From contig NC_083641.1 of NCBI RefSeq assembly GCF_963576545.1, positions 17,926,523-17,990,522 on the forward strand: a DNA stretch of 64,000 nucleotides, written 5' to 3'. This DNA comes from Limanda limanda (lineage: Eukaryota > Chordata > Actinopteri > Pleuronectiformes > Pleuronectidae). This document shows positions 55,686 through 64,000 of this stretch, piece after piece. The stretch's first letter is position 1. Every line of letters begins with the position of its first letter. Under the pieces are notes generated by a model. It made no database searches, was not told where the DNA came from, and saw nothing but the letters and a program-made list of their open reading frames with translations. Both the position numbers and the translations under genes were made by a program.

Positions 55686-58563
55686 ATGGCTTCCCTGGGC
55701 TTGTTCCTGAGGAGGCAGCTGCCCCCGGCCCTGGCTCACTACGCCCGGGCGGTGAAGCTCCGGCCCCGGCCTCCCTGCGCCGGGGCCCCGCTGCTGCGGA
55801 GGCTGCACGGCCCGGGCCGGCTGCGGACCCCGGAGAAGGGACCGTGGGGGGGGAAGAGCCGGGGGCCCGAGCTGCAGCAGTACCCGCTCACAGACCTCGA
55901 TAAGGCCGACGCTTTGGTAGGTTCGGCCTGAGACTGGGTTCTAAACAAACTGAAGTCAAAGCTGCTTTTACTTTCGTTTCCCCCCAAAGGAAATGCAAAC
56001 TAATAATGACTAATATTGATTATATTTGTTGTTGTAGCACTTTTCAAAAGCACCGCTACAAAGTGTTTCAGACAGCAAACATTACAATAAGGTTTAAAAT
56101 CAAAGTCAGTAAAAGATTTACAAAAAACAATGTCATTCAAAAGTAATGGTGAAGAGAAAGGATAACATAAACAGAATAGTGAGTAAAACTATTCACGTAA
56201 AAGCTATGTTTATATCGTATAAATCCCATTTTATGGTTTTTAATATCTGTGAGAAGGTAAACACATGAGATAGATGTTTCTAGCAATTGTGTTTTATTGT
56301 TGCAGATGCTGAGAAAGTCCCATGAAACAGGTAACTAACATCTCACCCACTTGTTTTACAGTTTAGAACTTTATTAATCACAGTTTGTTTCTGACTCTCT
56401 CCCTCTGTTTACTGAACGTGATGTCATCTACACACAGTGGTGGAAGAAGCTCTCCGTTCATTTGCCCGAGTAAAATTAACGCTACCAAGAGTAAAAGTCC
56501 TTCATTAACTCAAAACACTTGACCTGAAACGCTTCAGATTCTCCGTGAATTTCATATTTTCACTCCCTCAAGATCCCGACTCAAGTTGTCTCACATCAAC
56601 ATCTGTATTAGTTTGTTCTGCAGCCTTGAGGAGCTCCTTCACTTCCTTCGTGCATGGCCCCGTGGAACTAAAGTGCTCTTAAACATAAAGTGTTTCAGTG
56701 TGCATACTGACATTGATAAAGTTTATACATTTGGAAACTTGTCCTGAAGGAACTGAGTTTCCTGTTCGGGGTCAGGGGTCAACAGCGTTGGAGCCAAATT
56801 CAATCGAATTTAAGTAAATGAAAAGATTCTTCAAAAGTAAAAAACAACACGAAAAAGGAACATTAAAATGCCTCCTCTCTTCTCCTGTGGTGTCATCCAA
56901 GTTTCCCTAAGCTCCGACATTCAAATTTGACTCCAAACAAGGCAATAAAGCCTTAATGTCCTCTGTGATTGAAGCGTGAACACGGCTCCAAAAGAGGAAA
57001 TCAGAATGAATGAGGTTTGGGTGAATTATCCCTCTAAATGTTATCAGGAACTAGTAAACATCAAAATCAGAAATTGAATCAGGGCGCATTAATAGTCAAC
57101 GGATAATGAACCTTGGACAATAAACTGAGACAAAGTTACTGGGCCATGGTCCTAAACTTGGGTAATTGGGCAGAATACACCCAGACCTTATATAACCCTC
57201 CTCTTCAGAACTCCTCCCATTTTCACAGACAGGTAAACCCCTCCTCCATCCCCGACCCTCACAGAATAGACCTTGATTCTGCATCAGACATTTTTGATTA
57301 TAGACTGTATTTGTGTAGAGCTTTTTAAATTTTACACCCTAAACCACATTCATTCATGCACTGCTTTTAAACATGCACAATTTGCAGTGTCATGACGCCT
57401 CAGTATGCAGACTGGAGAGGCCGGGGATTAGGGCCTGGTCTGAGATCAGTTATGTCTGTAAAGAGTCTGTTGTCATATGCACGTAAACAGTTTGACTGAT
57501 TCTGGTTCTCTGTACCTGTTTCTTTTCAGGCTGTAACTCTGAGTGGCTGCTTATTTATGGCTTTGAATGTTTTTGCAGGATTCCTGTCGTGGTTCAGGAA
57601 CGGTCTGCTAGCCACGGGGATCGGAGTCATCGCGTTCGTCCAGAGCGAAGTGGGACGAGAAGCCGGCTACGGTACAAACCTCAACACACACACACGCAGT
57701 TTAGTGTACAAGTCCAGTAGAGCTGTAGCAGGATCAACACAAGCTCTGTGGCAGTGCAACAATAAAGAGTAGCTCATAATGCAAGTTTAATAACAAAGGG
57801 GACGGTACATTCTTAAAGGTGAATTATAGAAACAATTTATTAAACTGCAACTGCTTTTAAAAATCAATGGATAAGCAGGAACTATCTAAAATCTAAATGT
57901 GTCAATACCTCATTTCTGTTTGTCTGATCTGCAAGAGATTGTATTTGCTGAATCATCAGCAGGTTTAAAAAAAAAAAAGCTGAAAGAACAACATTCCAGC
58001 CTTGGTATGAAATTTAGTCATGACCTCAGTATAAATCATGTCAGAATAAAAGCAAGCTGAGCTATTTAACCAACACATATTCCCACAGCTGTAATGATTA
58101 CGAGGTTTAAATTACTTTTCCAGACCAGAAAATATTCCACATATTTTTTTTACTTTGGTGAATCAACCTGTTTTCCATCTCAGATTTCATTATTGTCCCT
58201 CTACAACAAACCACATGAGTCTTCCTCTCCACAGCCTTCTTCATCCTGGGGGGGGTGTGCGTGTCGTTCGGCGGCGCCTCTTACCTCGGCAGCCTCTTCG
58301 TCCTGCGGAGGATGATGCAGCTCTCTGTGCCGGCGCTGCTGCTCCAGGGGGCCTCGGTGAGCAGCGTCGCCCTCTTCTGGCTGTGCGCGGTATCTCTCTA
58401 CATCGGCCGCCTTGAGGTGGAGATCATCCACGATGATGATGAGGAGGGGGGGGCGGGAGAGGAGGAGGACGAGTGCCGCGAGTGCCGCGACAGGCGGGAA
58501 CACCGGGGCTACAGAGGCTCCCACAGCGGTGAGGACAGTGACAGCAGGGGGCCGGCCAAGTAG
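55686..58563 (+). CDS. tmem160: Transmembrane protein 160, four coding exons
   Basis: Small vertebrate membrane protein reported in mitochondria; molecular function not well defined. Coding exons 55686-55916, 56306-56330, 57579-57671 and 58235-58563 join in frame through GT-AG junctions to 225 residues (human 188). Residues 1-60 are Arg/Pro/Leu-rich with no acidic residue near the start, fitting a mitochondrial presequence. The conserved core is LRKSHET (79-85) and FLSWFRNGLLATGIGVIAFV (87-106), with about three hydrophobic helices near 91-107, 117-140 and 150-175. It matches human LLRKAHETAFLSWFRNGLLA. The C-terminal tail (about 185-225) is highly charged and longer than in human. The start is the ATG of MASLGLF; an in-frame GTG just upstream is not used in vertebrate mRNA. 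Exon 2 is a 25-nt microexon. Confidence 0.94.
56436..56560. repeat. Degenerate dispersed repeat in tmem160 intron 2
   Basis: acagtggtggaagaagctct followed by agagtaaaagtccttcatta resembles, from memory, a very common fish repeat with those phrases. Degenerate, ends unclear. Confidence 0.5.
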
Positions 58564-58580
58564 ACAACTGCCAGGGATGG

Positions 58581-58625
<45 letters not shown>

Positions 58626-58980
58626 GTGTGTGTGTGTGCGTGTGCAGGCTGGGTGTGAGTTTATAGATACTGTACAAACCTGCTGTTCCTTGTTATACAG
58701 ATGTATCCTGATCATTTCTTATCACACATGTTCAAAGCATATCTGTCTGAAAATTGTAATTCATCCCAAATATGTAACATCTTCACATTGACGAGAACGT
58801 TGCAGAGACTCTTTGTGAACATTGTGTTTGTTCAGGTTTACTTTTCCAGGTGCTTTATGCCACATTTCTCTTCTCAGACAACTGTTGCTCAGGTCGTGTC
58901 TGTCTTACTTTGTTCTGTGACTGATTTACTGCAGTTTGCATAAAAGACGTGAAATAAAATACGCTGGATTTGAAAAGCTG
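58564..58980 (+). terminator. tmem160: tmem160 3' UTR and poly(A) signal
   Basis: AATAAA at 58953-58958, about 390 bases after the stop codon, is the most likely end. The UTR begins with a (TG)n run at about 58583-58645. Confidence 0.7.
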
Positions 58981-59478
58981 TGTGTGGGTGCCAGGAAAAT
59001 ATTTTAGGTATTTTTTCCTGTTATAAATCAAGGAAGGCTTGGAGTTTATTTTTAGAGGTTGAAATGACCCTGTGAAGTAATTTTTTTATTATTTGTAAGG
59101 ACAACAGCACTTTTGTCGTTTTTTAATTATCATAACACAAAATTTAGACTTGGGGTATATTTTTTACATCTTTGCCTGTGGTCATATATTTTGTTTGGTA
59201 TTGGTATTTTACATGTTCAGTACCTAAATGTAAAAAACATTTTACCCTTTGGAGTGAACATCACATGACCTGGTGATCGCTGTAATGGCTTTTTTTTTCA
59301 TAATTTAAAGAACAGTTGAAGGCATGGATAAGTTAAGTAATTGCTTGGTGTGTGGGAATGGGGTTTGCCATAGTTAACTTTTGTGTGTGTGTGCACCACT
59401 TTCAATGCACGCTACTGTATATACTGTAATAAAGCCAGATTGGATCTGTGCTGACACAGATAAATAAACTTTTGTGTG

Positions 59479-60758
59479 TATTTGTGATGTTTTTGGAATC
59501 ATAATTAAAGAAAAGATAAATCTAAGTGTTGAGAATGGCTCGCACACATAAATCGGTCCCTTTAAGTTCAATGAGACCACAACATTTCACACATTCATAG
59601 GTCACTCCCCTAAATGTGTATGATTTGTGTTTATAGTGAACTATGAATTATTCTCTGAAAAACTAAAGAAAGTGCAAACACATTTCTAGATTCTGCAATT
59701 GTATCCAGATCCACTCCAAAGTTTAATGTCTTCTTTCTTGGTCCATATCTCACCCTTATAAGTTTCATGTAGGTTTGCGTTATCCTGCTAACTAACACAC
59801 AAAACCTACTTGAGGTATTTTAACGGTTTGCCTGAATTTCACAACACTTTGAGGAAGTACTTTTCTCATCTCATTAAGTTGGGACCTAACCTGCTGAGAT
59901 CATTAGTCAAATCTCACCTAAATCCGGATTAGCATCAGGTGGCTGCTGGTTAATGTGTGCCCTTGTCCCACCAACACTGATTCAAAACTCTAAATCATTC
60001 AGTTTTGAATCTGTTGCTTACAGATGAAACATCCAATATTTTCATAAAACATATTTTCCCCAAGATTTAACTTTTGCCATTTTAAAAACATACATTGTGA
60101 ACCTCCTTTTTCTTTTCAGTATTTGTGATGTTTTTGGAATCATAATTAAAGAAAGAATGAGACTACAACATTTCACACATTCATAGGTCACTCCACTAAA
60201 TGTGCATGATTTGTGATTATGATGAACTATGAATTATTCCCTGAAAAACTAAAGAAATTGCAAACACATTTCTAGATTCCGCAATAGTATCCAGATCCAC
60301 TCCAAAGTTTAATGTCTTCTCTCTTGGTCCATATCTCATCCTTATAAGTTTCATGGAAATGTGTTCAGTAGTTTTTGTGTTATCCTGCAAGCTAACACAC
60401 AAAAGCTCCTTGAGGTATTTTAACGGTTTGCCTGAATTACACAACACTTTGAGGAAGAACTTTTCACATCTCAGTAAATTGGGACCTAACCTGCTGAGAT
60501 CATTAGTCAAATCTCACCTAAATCCGGATAAGCAGCAGGTGGCTGCTGGTCAGTTGTGGCCCCCAGATGGTTAATGTGGCCCCTTGTCCCACTAACACTA
60601 AGTCAAAACTTTAAATCATTCAGTTTTGAATCTGTTGCTTACAGATGAAGCATCCAAATTTTCATCAAACATATTTATCCCAAGGTTTAACTGTTGCCAT
60701 TTAAAAATGTATCGTACATTGTACAATCATACATTGTGAACCTCCTTTTTCTTTTCAG
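59479..60758 (+). repeat. 640-bp tandem duplication
   Basis: Copy A 59479-60119 and copy B 60120-60758 are direct neighbours. Each starts tatttgtgatgtttttggaa and ends cctcctttttcttttcag. They differ by substitutions and a few indels: A has about 50 extra bases near 59520-59575, and B has about 20 extra near 60550-60575. Each copy carries a fragment of the dispersed retroposon-like family (tccagatccactccaaagtt, ccttataagtttcatg). Confidence 0.93.
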
Positions 60759-60814
60759 GTTTAGATCACATTGCGTCTGCATTAACTTATTAAACACACA
60801 TAACATGTATCAAT

Positions 60815-60995
60815 GAATCAATCAAAATTTATTTTTATAGCCCATATTCACAAATCACATTTCGTCTCACAGGGCTTTAACATTGTGAGACCTCCTCTGT
60901 CCTTAACCCTCAGCAAGAGTAAGGAAAAACTACTAAAAACCCTTTTAACAGGTAAAAATACATGGAAACCTCAGAGAGAGCCACAAGTTGACGGC
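60815..60995 (-). repeat. LINE-type 3' tail, inverted copy
   Basis: Inverted relative of 17640-17803: tcaatcaaaatttattttta, tagcccatattcacaaatca, cagggctttaacattgtgag and taaggaaaaactactaaaaa. A further block, cctcagagagagccacaa, extends it. Confidence 0.75.
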
Positions 60996-62552
60996 CTCCA
61001 GCTTGATGAATCTGATCAATTCCTCGAAACAGGCCCAGAGGACTCGACCCCTGTGTCTCAGGGGCCGGGGCGGAGGAGATTCACTTTGACACTCTTTCAT
61101 GGAATGTAAGGGCATCACAAAAATGTTCAGCTTCAGCAAATTATCAGCACGAGCGGAGACCTCTACCTGTGCCCGACACCTCGTAAGAAGTTCTGCTATT
61201 TTCATCTTTTATGCAAACACGGTCCAACACCATGTAGCCGTGCTGTCAGAGTCTCGGCTGCAGCGCGAGTCAGAGGAGCAACAAACTGTCCACACACACA
61301 CGCTGCACATGCATAATTTTTATAATGAGCTGCTGATCTGCGAGCGTGTATGAATATATGAGCTGAGCCGAGCAGCATGTGGTTGTTGTGTACGTGTGTG
61401 TGTGGGGAAGGGATGGTGGGGGGGCTCTGTCTGTGATAACTATCTCTGACTGGGTTAGGGCGAAGGTCTGTGATATCTCCCAGCCATCGACACACCGTGT
61501 TGCTGTTGAGACTCACCTTAGAGTCACCCTCTCTTCCTCTCTCCTTCGCCCTCTCCTCCTCCTCCTCCTCCTCCTCCTCCTCCTCCTCCTCCTCCTCCTC
61601 CTCCTCCACCTCCTCCCTCTACCTCTCCTCTCCCTGATTCACGGGGCGTCTCGGTGCAGTTGTGTTTTTCACATGCAGGGTGTGTCTGGACGGCTGCTGC
61701 AGTGTGACCAGCACCCCACCTCCCCCTCTCCACCTCCTCCACCTCCTCCTCTCTCCATGGATCCTCTTCTACCCTTTTCTGCCCTCGCCTCCTCTCGTGT
61801 TCTGGACTCCTCCTCACGTTCGCCTCTCCACCCACCCCACTCCCCCTTTCCCCTCCTCCGTGGCTGCATTTGACTGCACAGGTCTGCTTGGCATGCAGGA
61901 GGCTCCTGAGGCCTGGCGCGTCTAAAGGGCAGGGCGCCCAGAGGCAGGAGACGCACCCTCACTGACAAACACCATCTACCCCCAGACCCCCGAGCACAGC
62001 GGCTGCTGAAATCACAACACCAGACACAGCAGCTCCCGAGTCCAGGGCTGCAGCCTCATACATCTCTCCCCGAAGAAAAACCCTCCGCCTCCACACCCAA
62101 CACGCCCCGGCCCTGAGAGTCGGAGCTGTAACCTCTGCTCATTTGGCTCATCTGCTCTCAGGTGTTAAATGCCATGTGTACGGATCAAAGCATCTGCATT
62201 TCAAGTGTGGATTGGCCTTCTCCTGGCCGAGAGGAGCGAAGGGGGGATTGTTGGGAAATAAAGACAAAGAGGAAACTAGTGGAGATGGAGAGAGGAGGAC
62301 TGGGAGAGCTGTTGAGGTTTGGAGTGAAGCCCCGTGCCAGGTGTGTCTGCCTCCATCCCTCACTCGAATATTCCGACCTGTATTTTTTTACTCTTTCAAA
62401 TGCATTTACATGTGCTGAGGTATTTCCCCCGGGAGCGCGACTCCAATTCAGGGGGTAAGATAAGCCATCAAAGTCAGTGACAGAGAGGGCGAGTGGGTGA
62501 CTCACTGACAGGCTGAGGAGGAGACAGTCAGGAGAGCTGCCATGACTTGTGG

Positions 62553-62590
<38 letters not shown>

Positions 62591-63270
62591 AAACTGACAC
62601 AAGCAGTGCAAAATCATTTCAACTGTACAAGCAGCACCTTTTCTCTTGCTCTGTGCCGACAGCACGAGGACACGGAGAAGCAACCCGAGGTGGTTCTGCA
62701 GCTCAGTTCCCATCACATCAGCGCACACAGCTCATACAGTGCATACGCTTTTGCACGTACAATGGCATTTTCTCCCCAACAACTGCTCTTGTTTAGTATG
62801 CGCTTCCTTTGGTCTTGAGGAGGAATGATCCTCACTCTAATGAACTAGGGCCTGCCACTTGAATGTAAAACAGGATTTAACCCGTCTTCAATGTCAGAGC
62901 CCCTCCCTGGGGCTGCTTCAGACAACACACTCGCAAATTCATGGGGATACACACACGGGCAAACCACCAATGTACACACACACACACACACACACAGGGG
63001 TGCACACGCCTGCATATAGTTTTTCATAAGTGAGACACTCTCCATGCACTCTGTGTGCTCTCTGTGCCTCTGTGTTCATTTCAGACCAATTTATGGCGAC
63101 GTCTTTGTTGAATCCGACACACTCAGAAGACGGCCCGCTGCACGTCCATTCATAGTGTGTCTGTGTGTGTCTGTGTGTGTCAGTGTGTGTGTTATGATGT
63201 GTAGCATCTTCCAGTCATTTCTCTCTGTGTGTAAGGAAAAGTGAAAAAATGTATAGGAATGTCTGTTAAA
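60996..63270. other. Intergenic, CT-rich and microsatellite-bearing, no gene seen
   Basis: Contains a (CTC)n run at about 61554-61606, CT-rich DNA to 61860, a (CA)n run at 62555-62589 and a shorter one near 62973-62996. GC-rich open frames at 61379-62000 follow the triplet repeat and CT bias and have no recognisable family. Confidence 0.5.
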
Positions 63271-63730
63271 TACCTGAAATACAACTTTAGGTTTATATGA
63301 AGTATCGATCAAATATTTAAACATTCTTAAATCTATTCATGTAATTTATACTTCATACATATATGAAGTATTGTTCAAATATTAACAGATACTTCATTCA
63401 ACCTGAAATAAAACTTTAGGTAAATATGAAGTACTGACTAAATATTAGCAAATACTTCGTATATACCCTAAATTTAACTTTAACTTCAGGTGTGTATAAA
63501 GTATTGATTAAATATGAACCAATACTTTACATATACCTGAAATATAACCTTAGATATAGAGGAAGTATTCATTAAATAACAAACATATTTACCTGAAATA
63601 TAACTCCAAGTATATGAAGTATTACTTCAGTTTAAAAAAAAATACACCATAGATACCTGAAATATAAGTCCAGGTATATATGAAGTATTGATCAAATATG
63701 AAAAAATCTAGTCTATATGAAACATATATG
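63271..63730. repeat. 64-bp minisatellite with a palindromic unit
   Basis: The word acctgaaat (or a close variant) recurs at 63272, 63401, 63465, 63535, 63591 and 63655, giving about seven diverged units of roughly 64 bp. Within a unit, aggtatatatgaagtatt is followed by about 15 bases and then its inverted complement aatacttcrtatatacct. The clearest case is 63419-63469. Confidence 0.85.
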
Positions 63731-63787
63731 TATGTATAAACAAAATAACTAAATAAATCATTTTAATGAATGTGCTGCAAAAGAAGC

Positions 63788-63840
63788 AATAAAGAAACAA
63801 CACAGTCTCGAGTTGTGCTCCTCTACTGGAATATTTTATT
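63788..63840. terminator. Possible convergent poly(A) signals at the right edge
   Basis: A plus-strand AATAAA at 63788-63793 and a minus-strand AATAAA (TTTATT) at 63835-63840 face each other. The latter could end a minus-strand gene lying beyond the window. No coding sequence is visible, so this is speculative. Confidence 0.25.
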
Positions 63841-64000
63841 GTTATCATCTGTATCACTGTTTCTTCTTTTTACATGTGTTCATTTTATTGGATGAGTGTG
63901 TAGAGTATTCACAAAGATGGGAGGATAACATTAGATTCACAGTGATGGGCAAGGGGTTAGCTATTTAATCAAATCAAAAAAAAAAGATAAAAACACGCTT

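Noticed and set aside
61379..62000. GC-rich overlapping frames of 99-164 residues
   Set aside because: Driven by (CTC)n and CT-rich DNA; no splice-supported or family-like segment.

Overview
The window looks like vertebrate nuclear DNA from a ray-finned fish. It has intron-containing genes with GT-AG junctions, CpG-rich first exons, long AT-rich gaps and very long (CA)n and (GATA)n microsatellites. It also carries many short DNA-transposon and retroposon fragments of types I recall from teleosts. The exact species cannot be named from the sequence.

Five protein genes are recognisable. From left to right: the first coding exon of strn4 (minus, 707-1003, gene continues off the left edge); fkrp (plus, single coding exon 3518-5116); slc1a5/ASCT2 (minus, eight coding exons, 9647-17319); egln2/PHD1 (minus, five coding exons, 35445-47354, with an untranslated first exon near 48043); and tmem160 (plus, four coding exons, 55686-58563). 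All multi-exon models were assembled by hand and close in frame: slc1a5 532 aa, egln2 535 aa, tmem160 225 aa. Strn4, fkrp and slc1a5 are neighbours on human chromosome 19q13.3, and tmem160 and egln2 also lie on human 19q13, so the block is an old conserved linkage group. The genes are not an operon and act separately: a STRIPAK scaffold, alpha-dystroglycan glycosylation, neutral amino acid exchange, oxygen sensing and a small mitochondrial membrane protein.

The long gaps (17.6-34.4 kb, 48.5-55.5 kb, 59-64 kb) contain no gene I can support. They hold repeats. Several non-autonomous DNA transposons can be bounded to the base by their target-site duplications: a hAT-type element in the fkrp 3' region (8-bp duplication), a Harbinger-type element in slc1a5 intron 1 (TAA) and TTAA-flanked piggyBac-like elements at 21.7, 35.8 and possibly 48.7 kb. 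One retroposon-like family recurs at least six times in both orientations. Other structures are a 425-bp uninterrupted GATA array, a 73-bp minisatellite in the fkrp 5' intron, a 640-bp tandem duplication at 59.5-60.8 kb, a 119-bp hairpin at 31.4 kb, and a 64-bp minisatellite with a palindromic unit at 63.3-63.7 kb.

I did not find a new multi-gene system. The most unusual structures are the palindromic minisatellite, the hairpin, and the transposon that appears to supply a polyadenylation signal to fkrp.
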